Below, one piece after another: positions 9,611-18,387 of a stretch of 64,000 nucleotides of DNA; the stretch's first letter is position 1, and every line of letters starts with the position of its first letter. Location of the stretch: positions 1 through 64,000 of the forward strand of contig JAFRKV010000006.1 of assembly GCA_017431515.1 (NCBI GenBank), given 5' to 3'. Origin of the DNA: Lachnospiraceae bacterium. Lineage in GTDB: Bacteria; Bacillota; Clostridia; Lachnospirales; Lachnospiraceae. The notes beneath the pieces are model-generated. The model was not told the origin of the DNA and did not search any database. It saw only the letters and a program-made list of their open reading frames with translations. Both the position numbers and the translations under genes were made by a program.

Positions 9611-10336
9611 CTAAAGTTTTCGCATCCGCTTTTCGAACCGGTATTTCCGGAACCCGTCTCCCGTCGCGGCTTCCCGGCCGTTTTTCAGGGCAAACAAAGC
9701 CCGTTCCACAGTCCAGCCGTGTTCCGCCGCCGATTCCCGGCGCGGCGCCGGTTGTTTGCCGATGGGGGTCAGAGAAACAAGCCCTCTCCCGGAGCGTTGC
9801 AGTTTGGAAAACAGGCTCGCGGTGTTTCTCGCGTCATAAAGCCCGTCATGCTCCCGCCCGACAGGATCGATATGGCAGATCCTGAGCGCATCGGAAAGCG
9901 CGCACCTTTCCTTCAAGCCCAGCAGCCTCCCGAAGTCTGCCTGGAAATCCGCCCAGCCCGGAAATAACGCCTCTATCTCCGGCACCCGGATGCCCTTTAC
10001 TTCCATCTCCCGGGAAAGCTGGCGGCAGTCGGAATCACTCCAGGACATGGCGCAGACGTCCTTCCCGGACAGCCACGCGCCCATCTCCTGCAGCACCTCC
10101 TCAATGGATGGCGCAGAAGTAAGATTCTCCCTCCGGATGCCGGTCATTTTCCGAACATAAGAGGAAAGATATCCGACTCTTGGTCTGCTGAAAGAGGAAT
10201 ACTCGCTGTCAAAGGAGAAATCGTCCTTTAACAGCACGGCACCGGTCTGGATGATCTCCTTTGCCATCCCGCAAAGCTGCTCCCGGTTCTTTGCGTCCAC
10301 CTCGCCCATTTCAAAATCGATGATCAGATAATGCAT
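9611..10336 (-). CDS. DEDD-family 3'-5' exonuclease-like protein
   Basis: The 241-residue protein starts MHYLIIDFEMGEVD, where D7 and E9 match exonuclease motif I (DxE). A second acidic Asp lies near SWSDSDCRQL and the last motif HDGLYDARNTA (HxxxxD) is the RNase T / DNA polymerase epsilon-type active site. It probably degrades single-stranded DNA or RNA 3' ends; the substrate cannot be told. ATG 10336 is chosen because the fold starts there. The longer frame would run into greA. It lies 13 nt after greA and ends at a strong terminator. Confidence 0.85.
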   Translation of the reverse strand: MHYLIIDFEMGEVDAKNREQLCGMAKEIIQTGAVLLKDDFSFDSEYSSFSRPRVGYLSSYVRKMTGIRRENLTSAPSIEEVLQEMGAWLSGKDVCAMSWSDSDCRQLSREMEVKGIRVPEIEALFPGWADFQADFGRLLGLKERCALSDALRICHIDPVGREHDGLYDARNTASLFSKLQRSGRGLVSLTPIGKQPAPRRESAAEHGWTVERALFALKNGREAATGDGFRKYRFEKRMRKL

Positions 10337-10349
10337 GCTCTCTCCCGCG

Positions 10350-10853
10350 TCAAAACTTCCGAAGCGCGTCGCTCCCGTCGTCGATGGTGTTCTCGATGGA
10401 ACGGATCTGCACGAAGTAACTGTAGCTGTCATTGACCTTCACTTCCACCCGTTCTCCCGCCTTATGTCCGATCAAAGCCTTCCCCATGGGAGACTCAATG
10501 CTGATCAGCCCTTTTAAGGAATTGCCCCGCACCGTGGTGACGATCTTATAGGTCTCCTCCGCATCGTCTTCTTCAATATATACAACGACGGTATTGTTGA
10601 GCCCTACCTCATCCTCCGCACTGTCCTCCGGAATGATCCGCGCCGTCCGCACCATGCGCTCCAGATACCGGATCCTGCTTTCGTTTTTATTCTTTTCCTG
10701 CTTCGCCGCATGGTACTCGAAATTTTCCGACAGATCCCCGTGGGCGCGCGCTTCCTTGACGGATTCGATCAGTTCTTTCCTCAGCACCAGCTTCCGGTAT
10801 TCGATCTCTTTCTCAATCCGCTCGATATCTTTTGCAGTCAGTTCATCATTCAT
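10350..10853 (-). CDS. greA: GreA/GreB family transcription elongation factor
   Basis: The 167-residue protein has the N-terminal coiled coil with the tip motif ARAHGDLSENFEYHAAKQ, which in GreA reaches the RNA polymerase active site and triggers cleavage of backtracked RNA, and a C-terminal FKBP-like domain (SPMGKALIGHKAGERVEV). Length and motifs fit GreA. It is the first gene of a two-gene unit with the exonuclease. Confidence 0.93.
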   Translation of the reverse strand: MNDELTAKDIERIEKEIEYRKLVLRKELIESVKEARAHGDLSENFEYHAAKQEKNKNESRIRYLERMVRTARIIPEDSAEDEVGLNNTVVVYIEEDDAEETYKIVTTVRGNSLKGLISIESPMGKALIGHKAGERVEVKVNDSYSYFVQIRSIENTIDDGSDALRKF

Positions 10854-10887
10854 TTCACTTTACTCTACCTGTTTCAACACGTTTTCA

Positions 10888-10916
10888 TTGCAGTCCGCCC
10901 GGAAAATGCTTATAGT
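10888..10916 (+). promoter_or_regulatory. Promoter of the leaderless gene at 10923
   Basis: TTGCAG (10888-10893), 17 nt, TATAGT (10911-10916). Transcription should start at or within a base or two of the A of the ATG at 10923, and no RBS exists between. Confidence 0.75.
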
Positions 10917-10922
10917 AAAACT

Positions 10923-11216
10923 ATGATCGAACGAAACAGCCTTTATCATCTCGAATTTTACAAACACACCTATTTCAGTGGCAGCCGGGACGGCATGCGT
11001 TTCCGGATCGAGCGGCAGGATCTCGCGGAAAAAGATCCCCTCTTCCTCGTCACCGTCTTTCCGGGTCCTTATGGATTTGAAGCCACGCCGGAGGAAAAAA
11101 AGGAGACGGCCACCTTCCCTTATTCGGAAGAGGGACTGGACGCGGCCTGCGACTACCTCAACAAACGCTACGATGATTCCCCGGAGGTCTGGCATGAAGC
11201 GGCTAGGCTCCGCTAG
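10923..11216 (+). CDS. Small hypothetical protein, probably leaderless mRNA
   Basis: A 97-residue protein, MIERNSLYHLEFYKHTYFSG at the start, with a GMRFRIER beta strand, VTVFPGPYGFEATPEEKKET and an amphipathic helix (EEGLDAACDYLNKRY). It looks like a small compact alpha/beta protein with no membrane segment. Family not recognised. No RBS lies upstream, but a strong promoter ends 6 nt before the ATG. Its TAG stop shares CTAG with the aroK stop on the other strand, so the two genes converge with a 4-nt overlap. Confidence 0.75.
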   Translation: MIERNSLYHLEFYKHTYFSGSRDGMRFRIERQDLAEKDPLFLVTVFPGPYGFEATPEEKKETATFPYSEEGLDAACDYLNKRYDDSPEVWHEAARLR

Positions 11217-11722
11217 TGTGCAAGTTTCCGCTGAATCTCCGCCGCCACCTCTTCCACCGTTTTTCCGTCCGTCGCGACGGACAGATCCGCCACATGTTCA
11301 TATCGGCTTTTTCTTTCTTCCATCAGTTTTGCAATATAGGAAAGCTCCATATGGCCGTTCAAAAGTGGTCTGGCATTGCTGTGCTGCACCCGGGAGAGCA
11401 CCGTCTCCGGCCGGGCCATCAGATAACAGACGGTTCCGCTCTCTTTCATCATCCTCCGGTTTTCTTCCCGCAGGGTGAGCCCGCCGCCGCAGGAGACCAC
11501 CTTCGGATCCTCTTGCGTCAGATCACGAAGCAACGCAGTCTCCATTTCCCGAAAGGCTTCCTCCCCTTCCGTTTCGAAAATCTCCGCAATGCGTTTCCCG
11601 GTCCGACCCTCAATCTCACTGTCCGTATCCATACAGGGAATCGCAAGCGCCCCGGAAAGCTTCCTCGACACCGCCGACTTCCCGACACCCATAAACCCGA
11701 TCAGGTAAAGATGCCCTTTCAC
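11213..11722 (-). CDS. aroK: Shikimate kinase
   Basis: The 169-residue kinase phosphorylates shikimate at O3 in the chorismate pathway. The Walker A loop GFMGVGKSAVS (9-19), the DTDSEIE shikimate site (32-38), the FR at 57-58 and the SCGGGLTLREEN segment are all present. It ends with TAG and overlaps aroD by 4 nt (ATGA), so the two are coupled. Confidence 0.96.
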   Translation of the reverse strand: MKGHLYLIGFMGVGKSAVSRKLSGALAIPCMDTDSEIEGRTGKRIAEIFETEGEEAFREMETALLRDLTQEDPKVVSCGGGLTLREENRRMMKESGTVCYLMARPETVLSRVQHSNARPLLNGHMELSYIAKLMEERKSRYEHVADLSVATDGKTVEEVAAEIQRKLAH

Positions 11723-12498
11723 GATGGCGCCTCCTCTCCGTATTCCTCGTGGATCTTGGAAAGCATCTGGGACAATTCCGTAAGCCCGATCTGTCCCGGG
11801 GCGGAAGCCCTTCTGTGGTAGCCGAAGGTCACTGCGATCCCGAAAAACTCGCCGCAGATTCTGGACAGCATGCCGAAACGCCCCATGGACATGGTGATGA
11901 TGGGCGTCTCCTGATGCTCCTTCCGGAAGCGATCCGTCACCGCCAGAAGTTTTAACACATCCTCCATGTTCTGAGGCATCACCGCAAGCTTGACAATGTC
12001 CGCGCCGCTTAAAGCCATCTGCTCCAGAAGATGCGTCATCGCCGATTCCGGCGGCGTTTCCTGAAAATCATGATGGGATGCCACGATCACTGCCCCCGCC
12101 TCATGAAGCAGTTTGATCTCTTTCTCCGGCCTCTTCGTGGCGAAAAACTCCATGTCAATCAGATCCGCATGCCCGCTCTTTGCCACCGCAAGAAGAAGTG
12201 CATGGTTTTCCTCTTCCGTAAGCGCGCCGTTTCCGCCCTGCAGCCTGGAACGACAGGTGAAAAGCAGAAGCTTCTCCCCGAGGATCAACCGAATCCGTTC
12301 CAGGATCTCCAGAACCGCGCCGCAATCCTGTACCGCTTCAAAAAGGTCCGAGCGCCATTCGATCATATCCGCCGTGGTATTCACAAGACTCCGGCACTCG
12401 GACAGAATGCCGTCCTTCGTATCCTCCACGATGGGCGCGCAAAGAAGCGGCCGTCCCTCTCCGATCGTGATGCCCCGTATCCTTCGATTGTCTTTCAT
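11719..12498 (-). CDS. aroD: 3-dehydroquinate dehydratase, type I
   Basis: The 259-residue TIM-barrel enzyme converts 3-dehydroquinate to 3-dehydroshikimate through a Schiff base. The sequence has MIEWRSDLFE (46-55), the catalytic His in ASHHDF (about 143), the Schiff-base Lys in IVKLAVMP (about 170) and the TFGYHRRASAPGQI closing segment. RBS GCGGAGGATGGC precedes ATG 12498. It is first in aroD-aroK and divergent from aroE-aroF. Confidence 0.97.
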   Translation of the reverse strand: MKDNRRIRGITIGEGRPLLCAPIVEDTKDGILSECRSLVNTTADMIEWRSDLFEAVQDCGAVLEILERIRLILGEKLLLFTCRSRLQGGNGALTEEENHALLLAVAKSGHADLIDMEFFATKRPEKEIKLLHEAGAVIVASHHDFQETPPESAMTHLLEQMALSGADIVKLAVMPQNMEDVLKLLAVTDRFRKEHQETPIITMSMGRFGMLSRICGEFFGIAVTFGYHRRASAPGQIGLTELSQMLSKIHEEYGEEAPS

Positions 12499-12524
12499 GC
12501 CATCCTCCGCATCGTGTTTTTTTC

Positions 12525-12553
12525 AGTATAATGGAAGTCCTTTTCCTGTGCAA
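12525..12553 (-). promoter_or_regulatory. Promoter of aroD-aroK
   Basis: TTGCAC (12548-12553), 17 nt, TATACT (12525-12530) on the minus strand, 26 nt before the aroD start. Confidence 0.7.
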
Positions 12554-12571
12554 GATGAAGCGGCCTTCGCA

Positions 12572-12600
12572 TTGACAGCCCCGTCTTTTTTCGTTATTCT
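12572..12600 (+). promoter_or_regulatory. Promoter of aroE-aroF
   Basis: TTGACA (12572-12577), 17 nt, TATTCT (12595-12600). The start site would fall about 3 nt before the aroE ATG. Confidence 0.7.
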
Positions 12601-12609
12601 GTGGGTATT

Positions 12610-13473
12610 ATGGAAAACGAGATTTCAGGCGCCACAACCCTTTACTGCCTGCTGGGATACCCGGCCAGGCACAGCATTTCACCCCGCATGCATAACACCG
12701 CCTTTGCTGCGCTTTCCCTCGACTGCCGGTATCTGGCTTTTGAGGTTGCGCCGGAGGACCTTACTGCGGCGGTGCAGGGTCTGCGCGCTCTTGGCGCCGG
12801 CGGGTTCAATCTGACGATGCCGCATAAAAATGCGGTTCTACCTCTGCTGGACCAGTTATCCGAAGCAGCGGCCCTCTCCGGCTCCGTCAATACCGTGGTC
12901 AATGAAAACGGGAAACTCATCGGACACACCACAGACGGCATCGGTGTTGTCCGCGCCCTGCAGGAATCCGGTTTTTCCCCCGCAGGCAAAAGGATCACGC
13001 TGCTGGGCGGCGGCGGTGCAGCAGAGTCCGTGCTGACGCAGCTGGCATTGGAGGATGTTGCGGAGGTTTCTGTCTTCAAACGAAACAATGCCACCTTCCA
13101 AAAAACCGCGGACTTTGCAAAAAAGGTGGAAAGCCATACCGGCACAGCCGTAACGATCCGCCCCATGGAGGATACGACGGTGCTTGCCGATACGCTGCGT
13201 TCCAGCGACCTCCTCATCAATGCGACGAATGTCGGCATGGCGCCGCAGGAAGGCATCTCACTGGTTCCGCCGGACGCCCTTTTCCCGGAGTTGTTTGTGG
13301 CGGATCTGATCTACCATCCCGCCGAGACAAAGCTGCTTGCCGATGCAAAGACTCTTGGCTGTCCGGTCATGAACGGCCTGCCGATGCTGCTGCATCAGGG
13401 CGCGGAAGCTTTCCGCATCTGGACAGAAAAAGAAATGCCGCTGGATCTTGTGAAAAAAGCAATTCATCAATAA
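12610..13473 (+). CDS. aroE: Shikimate dehydrogenase
   Basis: The 287-residue NADPH-dependent enzyme reduces 3-dehydroshikimate to shikimate. Motifs: LLGYPARHSISPRMHN (substrate site), LTMPHKNAVLP with the catalytic Lys, GHTTDGIGVVRAL with the catalytic Asp, and the dinucleotide loop LLGGGGAAESVL. ATG at 12610 gives the normal start; a GTG at 12601 is in frame. Neither has an RBS, and the promoter -10 ends 9 nt before the ATG, so the mRNA is nearly leaderless. aroF follows after 12 nt. Confidence 0.96.
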   Translation: MENEISGATTLYCLLGYPARHSISPRMHNTAFAALSLDCRYLAFEVAPEDLTAAVQGLRALGAGGFNLTMPHKNAVLPLLDQLSEAAALSGSVNTVVNENGKLIGHTTDGIGVVRALQESGFSPAGKRITLLGGGGAAESVLTQLALEDVAEVSVFKRNNATFQKTADFAKKVESHTGTAVTIRPMEDTTVLADTLRSSDLLINATNVGMAPQEGISLVPPDALFPELFVADLIYHPAETKLLADAKTLGCPVMNGLPMLLHQGAEAFRIWTEKEMPLDLVKKAIHQ

Positions 13474-13485
13474 AAGGAGCATTCC

Positions 13486-14517
13486 ATGTCATTCACATTT
13501 TTAAAAGAACTGCCCTCCCCGAAAGAGATCAAGGAGGCTTACCCGCTCTCCCCTGCCATGCGGGAGCATAAGGCGCTGCGCGACCGGATGATCGCGGATG
13601 TCCTGACGGGAAAGGACGACCGGTTTCTCGTCATCATCGGTCCCTGCTCCGCGGACAGCGAGGATCCCGTCATCGAATACGTCAACCGGCTGGCGCCGAT
13701 TCAGGAAAAGGTGAAGGATCGTCTGATCCTGATCCCGCGGATCTATACCAATAAGCCGCGAACCACGGGGTCCGGCTACAAAGGCATCGCAACGCAGCCG
13801 GATCCGGAAAAGGCGCCGGATATGCTGGCCGGACTGATTGCGGTCCGCAGGCTTCATCTGCGTGCAATCGAAGAAACCGGCCTGACGCCGGCGGATGAGA
13901 TGCTCTATCCGGAAAACTGGGGATATGTGGAAGACCTGCTGTCCTACGTGGCCATCGGCGCCAGATCCGTCGAAGACCAGCACCACCGTCTCACCACCAG
14001 CGGCTTTGATGTGGCAAGCGGAATGAAAAATCCCACCAGCGGCGATTTTTCCGTCATGCTGAACTCCGTTTACGCCGCGCAGCACCCGCATCATTTTGTC
14101 TACCGGGGCTATGAGGTGGAGACCAGCGGCAACCCGCTGACCCATGTGGTGCTCCGGGGAGCCACCAGCAAGCACGGCAACAACGTCCAAAATTATCATT
14201 ACGAAGACATCCTCCGGCTGCATGAGATGTATCAGAAGATGGATCTCAAAAACCCGGCCGCCGTCATCGACGCGAACCATTCCAATTCCAACAAGCAGTT
14301 TAAGGAACAGATCCGGATCGTCAAGGAGGTGCTGCACAACCGCTCGATCTCCCCGATGATCCATGAAATGGTGAAGGGCGTCATGATCGAAAGCTATCTG
14401 GAGGAAGGCGCGCAAAAGATCGGCGAGCATGTCTACGGAAAATCCATCACGGATCCGTGTCTCGGCTGGGCCGACAGCGAAGCGCTGATTTACACGATCG
14501 CAGAGATGGTGAAGTGA
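13486..14517 (+). CDS. aroF: 3-deoxy-7-phosphoheptulonate synthase (DAHP synthase, AroFGH type)
   Basis: The 343-residue enzyme condenses PEP and erythrose 4-phosphate, the entry step to aromatic amino acids. Signature blocks IIGPCSADSEDPVIEY (about 50-65), RIYTNKPRTTGSGYKG, ARSVEDQHHR, LRGATSKHGNNVQNYH and DANHSNSNKQF match the type I alpha family, including the metal-binding Cys, His, Glu and Asp. RBS AAAAGGAGCATTCC precedes the ATG. It sits in an operon with aroE; feedback regulation cannot be judged from sequence. Confidence 0.95.
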   Translation: MSFTFLKELPSPKEIKEAYPLSPAMREHKALRDRMIADVLTGKDDRFLVIIGPCSADSEDPVIEYVNRLAPIQEKVKDRLILIPRIYTNKPRTTGSGYKGIATQPDPEKAPDMLAGLIAVRRLHLRAIEETGLTPADEMLYPENWGYVEDLLSYVAIGARSVEDQHHRLTTSGFDVASGMKNPTSGDFSVMLNSVYAAQHPHHFVYRGYEVETSGNPLTHVVLRGATSKHGNNVQNYHYEDILRLHEMYQKMDLKNPAAVIDANHSNSNKQFKEQIRIVKEVLHNRSISPMIHEMVKGVMIESYLEEGAQKIGEHVYGKSITDPCLGWADSEALIYTIAEMVK

Positions 14518-14554
14518 TATTCCGGTCAAAAGTGCACGGCAAATCAATCCCTGA

Positions 14555-15106
14555 TCAGCGCGTTTCCTCCCGCGACTGAAGTGCCGCATAGGCAAGGATG
14601 CCCGCGACAGTTTTCCCGTCCTGGATCTCACAGGCGAAGATCTTATCCACCAGTTCCTGCAGCGAATGCCGCTCCAGACGGATATTCTCCCCCGGATCAA
14701 AATGCGTTTTTCCGGGGGTTAATTCTGTGGCGAGGTACACGTCGATCAATTCATCACAAAACGCCACCGTGGACTTCAGCGACATGATTTTTTCCAGCTT
14801 CCCGGCCTTGAATCCTGTCTCCTCTTCCAGCTCTCTCGCCGCGCAGACCGCCGTATCCTCCGTAACGGAATCCCTGGCCCCCGCCGGCACCTCCAAGGTC
14901 TCTCGTTCCAACGCGTTCCGGTACTGCCGCACCATCAGAAGCTTCCCATCGTCATCCACGGCCACGATGGCCGCCGCGCCGTTTCTGTGGGAAACAAAAT
15001 CCCAGTCCTCCGTATGTCCGTTTTCCCAGACCATATGATCGCGGTAGATATCCAGAATGGATCCCCGATACATGAGTTCTCTGCTTTCTCTTACATATTT
15101 AGCCAT
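14555..15106 (-). CDS. NUDIX hydrolase, ADP-ribose pyrophosphatase type
   Basis: The 183-residue protein holds a full Nudix box running from G in PAGARDSVTED through CAARELEEETGF, which coordinates Mg and cleaves nucleoside diphosphate-X bonds. The preceding RQYRNALERETLEVPAG is typical of ADP-sugar pyrophosphatases, and the DPGENIRLERHSLQEL tail supports this. ATG 15106 follows GGAAAGGAGAGAAG. It lies just downstream of rny on the same strand, past the rny terminator. Confidence 0.92.
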   Translation of the reverse strand: MAKYVRESRELMYRGSILDIYRDHMVWENGHTEDWDFVSHRNGAAAIVAVDDDGKLLMVRQYRNALERETLEVPAGARDSVTEDTAVCAARELEEETGFKAGKLEKIMSLKSTVAFCDELIDVYLATELTPGKTHFDPGENIRLERHSLQELVDKIFACEIQDGKTVAGILAYAALQSREETR

Positions 15107-15133
15107 CTTCTCTCCTTTCCCAACGGCAGTTTA

Positions 15134-15166
15134 AAAGAAAAGAGACGTGAAAACACGCCTCTTTTA
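15134..15166 (-). terminator. Terminator of rny
   Basis: AAAGAGGCGTG and CACGTCTCTTTT form a stem with a TTTT loop on the minus strand, followed by CTTTT, immediately after the rny stop. Confidence 0.85.
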
Positions 15167-15170
15167 TCTG

Positions 15171-16727
15171 TTACTTTGCGTAATCTGTCACGCGTGATTC
15201 GCGGATCACATTGACCTTGATCTGTCCAGGATATTCCATTTCGGATTCGATCCGTTTGGAAATATCGCGGGCAAGGATCACCATGTCGGCATCCGTCACC
15301 TTTTCGGGAACTACCATGACGCGAACCTCTCGACCTGCCTGAATAGCAAACGACTTATCCACACCTTTGAATTCATTGGTGATATCTTCTAACTGTTTTA
15401 ATCTGTTGGAGTAGGTTTCCAGTGTCTCTCTTCTCGCACCCGGTCTCGCGGCACTGATCGTATCCGCCGCCTGCACGAGCATCGCGATCAGGCTCTCCGG
15501 CTCTGTATCGCCGTGGTGCGCTTCCACCGCATTGATGATCAGCGGAGTCTCTTTATACTTCTTGCAGAGCTCCACGCCCAGTTGAATATGGGATCCTTCC
15601 TGCTCATGATCGATCGCTTTTCCGATGTCATGCAGCAGACCTGCACGCTTTGCAAGGCGCACATCCTCTCCCACTTCCGCTGCCAGCAGCCCACAAAGTT
15701 CTGCGACTTCGATGGAATGCTTCAATGCGTTCTGACCATAACTGGTACGGAATTTCATCCTGCCGAGGAGCTTCACCAGCTCCGGATGAATCCCGTGCAC
15801 ACCGACCTCGAGCACAGCCGATTCGCCCTCTTCGCGGATCAATGCATCCACTTCCTTGCGGGCTTTCTCGACCATTTCCTCAATCCGTGCAGGATGGATC
15901 CGTCCATCCACAATCAATTTTTCGAGTGCGACCCGCGCGATTTCTCTGCGGATCGGGTCAAATCCGGATAAGATCACTGCTTCCGGCGTATCATCAATAA
16001 TCAGATCCACGCCGGTCATCGTCTCGAGCGTCCGGATATTCCGTCCCTCGCGGCCGATGATCCTTCCCTTCATTTCGTCACTCGGAAGCTGCACCACCGA
16101 AATCGTGGACTCGGACACCTGATCTGCCGCGCATTTCTGGATCGCGGTCACGATGTAATCCTTGGCCTTTCTGGATGCTTCTTCCTTTGCCACCGCTTCC
16201 ATCTCTTTGATGAGTTTGGCGGTGTCGATCTTCACGTCTTCTTCAACAGCTTTTAAAAGATAGTCTTTTGCTTGTTCGGAGGTAAGTCCTGAGATTCTCT
16301 CCAGCTCCCGTACACGCTCCTCATGGAGCTTGGCAACTTCCGCTTTCTGCTTATCCAGATCCGCCTCTTTCGCCGAGCAGCTCGCCTCCCGCTTCTCCAG
16401 AGAATCCAGTTTCTTATCGATCGTGGACTCCTTCTGTTCGATACGGCGTTCATTTCGGGAAATCTCCGCTCTCCGTTCCTTGATCTCCTTATCCAAATCA
16501 TTCTTTGCTTTGATTGATTCTTCTTTGATCTCAAGCAAGGATTCGCGTTTCTTGTTCTCGGCGGTCTTGACAGCTTCGTCGATGATCTCACGCGCCTTCG
16601 TCTCCGCGCTCTGCACCTTGGAATCCGCTTTCTTCCCATGCACATTGGAAGTCACGAAGTAGGTCACAATGGCGGTCACAATCACGGCGATGACAGCGAT
16701 CACAGCAACGACATATGCCGGTACCAT
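15171..16727 (-). CDS. rny: Ribonuclease Y
   Basis: The 518-residue membrane-bound endoribonuclease starts bulk mRNA decay. An N-terminal membrane helix ([22 protein letters not shown]) is followed by a long coiled coil (about 30-200), a KH domain ([18 protein letters not shown]) and an HD domain with the catalytic HDIGKAID. The order and length are those of RNase Y. RBS AAGGAGGTGTTTCTGTACAG precedes the ATG. It is transcribed alone from a strong promoter. Confidence 0.98.
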   Translation of the reverse strand: MVPAYVVAVIAVIAVIVTAIVTYFVTSNVHGKKADSKVQSAETKAREIIDEAVKTAENKKRESLLEIKEESIKAKNDLDKEIKERRAEISRNERRIEQKESTIDKKLDSLEKREASCSAKEADLDKQKAEVAKLHEERVRELERISGLTSEQAKDYLLKAVEEDVKIDTAKLIKEMEAVAKEEASRKAKDYIVTAIQKCAADQVSESTISVVQLPSDEMKGRIIGREGRNIRTLETMTGVDLIIDDTPEAVILSGFDPIRREIARVALEKLIVDGRIHPARIEEMVEKARKEVDALIREEGESAVLEVGVHGIHPELVKLLGRMKFRTSYGQNALKHSIEVAELCGLLAAEVGEDVRLAKRAGLLHDIGKAIDHEQEGSHIQLGVELCKKYKETPLIINAVEAHHGDTEPESLIAMLVQAADTISAARPGARRETLETYSNRLKQLEDITNEFKGVDKSFAIQAGREVRVMVVPEKVTDADMVILARDISKRIESEMEYPGQIKVNVIRESRVTDYAK

Positions 16728-16765
16728 CTGTACAGAAACACCTCCTTATTTAGTTTGCATTTAAA

Positions 16766-16794
16766 ATTCTACCCTTTTCGAAAAAGTATGTCAA
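16766..16794 (-). promoter_or_regulatory. Promoter of rny
   Basis: TTGACA (16789-16794), 17 nt, TAGAAT (16766-16771) on the minus strand, about 39 nt before the start codon. Confidence 0.8.
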
Positions 16795-16823
16795 GAAAAA
16801 AGCAACCCAGAAGATCGCCTGCC

Positions 16824-17444
16824 CTATAGGCTGTATTTTTTCAGATCCACTCGTCCGTCAATGACTGCGACCCCTTCTGCCACGAGAAGCTCTGCCTGTT
16901 TCCATGCACCGCCGAATGCATAGTTTTCGGCAAGCTCTCCTTTCGCATTCACCACACGGTGGCAGGGAATTGTCGCCGGATCAGGGTTTTTATGCAGCGC
17001 ATTCCCGACTGCTCTCGCCATTTTGCGGTCTCCGGCAGCTTCTGCCACCTGCGCATAGGTTGCGACACGCCCCTTCGGGATTCTCCTGACCGCTTCATAG
17101 ATCCGCTTGGAAGGACTGTCAGCGATCAGATCATAACTTTCCGCGATCATGATTCTGATATCTGTATCCGGAATACTGTCATCCAGAATAACCGTATTCC
17201 AGTGATCCTTGTTCTGATGATATCCCGGCAGAACGGATGCATGGATCTCCCTCCAAAAGAGTGCCTTCTCAGGGTCTGCCTTGACGTTCAGATTGATGTG
17301 TCCGTTTTTTTCATATGTCCACAAAAATGCTTTTCTGTTTCCTGTGTATCGCACCAGCTGCCAGTTCTCATCATGGAACGGTGCATCCTGATAGGTGTCC
17401 GGAAAAGAAAGCCCGTAGGCCAACGCCTGTTCTCTTGTTTTCAT
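16824..17444 (-). CDS. YjbR/MmcQ domain fused to O6-methylguanine-DNA methyltransferase
   Basis: About 206 residues in two domains. Residues 1-110 are a YjbR/MmcQ DNA-binding-like domain (YGLSFPDTYQDAPFHDENW, FLWTYEKNGHINLNVKADPE, LPGYHQNKDHWNTV). Residues about 115-206 are the MGMT domain (RIPKGRVATYAQVAEAAG, ARAVGNAL) with the active-site IPCHRVV, so the acceptor Cys is kept and the protein should remove alkyl groups from O6-guanine. ATG 17444 is chosen as the usual YjbR start; ATG 17492 is also in frame. It follows the R-M operon by 73 nt, but its base composition is like the core genome. Confidence 0.88.
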   Translation of the reverse strand: MKTREQALAYGLSFPDTYQDAPFHDENWQLVRYTGNRKAFLWTYEKNGHINLNVKADPEKALFWREIHASVLPGYHQNKDHWNTVILDDSIPDTDIRIMIAESYDLIADSPSKRIYEAVRRIPKGRVATYAQVAEAAGDRKMARAVGNALHKNPDPATIPCHRVVNAKGELAENYAFGGAWKQAELLVAEGVAVIDGRVDLKKYSL

Positions 17445-17517
17445 CCCATCCGCCCATCCATCACTTATGACTTCCCAAATAGACGTCCACACGCTTCATT
17501 TGTTTCCTATATTTCGT

Positions 17518-18387
17518 TCACTTCAACCTGACTGCATACTCATACAAACGGTTCAGCATCGCACCATCTTTCTTGAAACCTGTATAGGAGTTGAATCCAA
17601 GCAGATAGATCGCCATCGCCATCGCCATAGACAAGGCATCGTCTGATGACTCTGCCTTTTTTGCGATGCTCCAAAGTTCTTCCACAACAGTATCCTTCGG
17701 TGCCTTGATATTCGTTCCTGTGGCTATCACTTCATCAATCACCTGCGGCAACACCATGCAAATCTGATAAAACGCATCCTCTTCGCCCGTAATAATCGAA
17801 TAAAACTGATCCAGACTGACCCGACGGATTCTTCTGTGAGATACTTTTTTTGAATCCACTGTCGTTTCCCACTTGATGTTTTGCGATTTTTTTGCAATCG
17901 CTTCTACCAGAAAGCATGCACAATCATCATCCTGAAGGAGTTGATTTTGCATTTTGATATAAGTCTTCCCTGCCGATGCGGAATTCATCGTATTATGTTT
18001 GTTCTTCATCTCAACGTAAATCGTGTGAACCACGTCGCCGTCAGGAAGACGAATCCCGTTCTCGTCCCTGTATATGACATCCCAACCGCCCTCGGCTCCG
18101 TTATCCGGCACATGGCACTTGTCGATATATTGAAAAATCCTCTGGTGGAAGTATCCGATACTGTTATTGTTAGATTTGTCCCGTTGCCTGAAGATTTCAT
18201 TTTTTACGATCTCATCCCATGTTGCCCTATATACGGACTTATCAAAAATCATCTTGATGGGATCTATGATATTCGAGTTAAACTTCTTGATGTCATATGG
18301 TTCAAGATTATTCCCGTATTCGGCTATCGTATTTTCCACATGCGTCACAAAGTCATCTCTTTTTATAAACTTAAGATGCCACGGCAT
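17518..18387 (-). CDS. Type II restriction endonuclease, Eco47II family
   Basis: The 289-residue protein starts MPWHLKFIKRDDFVTHVEN and carries FNSNIIDPIKMIFDK, NEIFRQRDKSNNNSIGYFHQ and GGWDVIY...YVEMKNKHNTM, which I recognise from the Eco47II (GGNCC) endonuclease family. The D...ExK arrangement (WDVIY, EMKNK) is a likely PD-(D/E)xK nuclease core. ATG 18387 has RBS GGAGGAAAGTGAAA lying inside the methyltransferase gene, so the genes overlap by 17 nt. The predicted site GGNCC is inference from the family. Base composition is clearly more A+T-rich than the flanks, suggesting transfer. Confidence 0.88.
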   Translation of the reverse strand: MPWHLKFIKRDDFVTHVENTIAEYGNNLEPYDIKKFNSNIIDPIKMIFDKSVYRATWDEIVKNEIFRQRDKSNNNSIGYFHQRIFQYIDKCHVPDNGAEGGWDVIYRDENGIRLPDGDVVHTIYVEMKNKHNTMNSASAGKTYIKMQNQLLQDDDCACFLVEAIAKKSQNIKWETTVDSKKVSHRRIRRVSLDQFYSIITGEEDAFYQICMVLPQVIDEVIATGTNIKAPKDTVVEELWSIAKKAESSDDALSMAMAMAIYLLGFNSYTGFKKDGAMLNRLYEYAVRLK

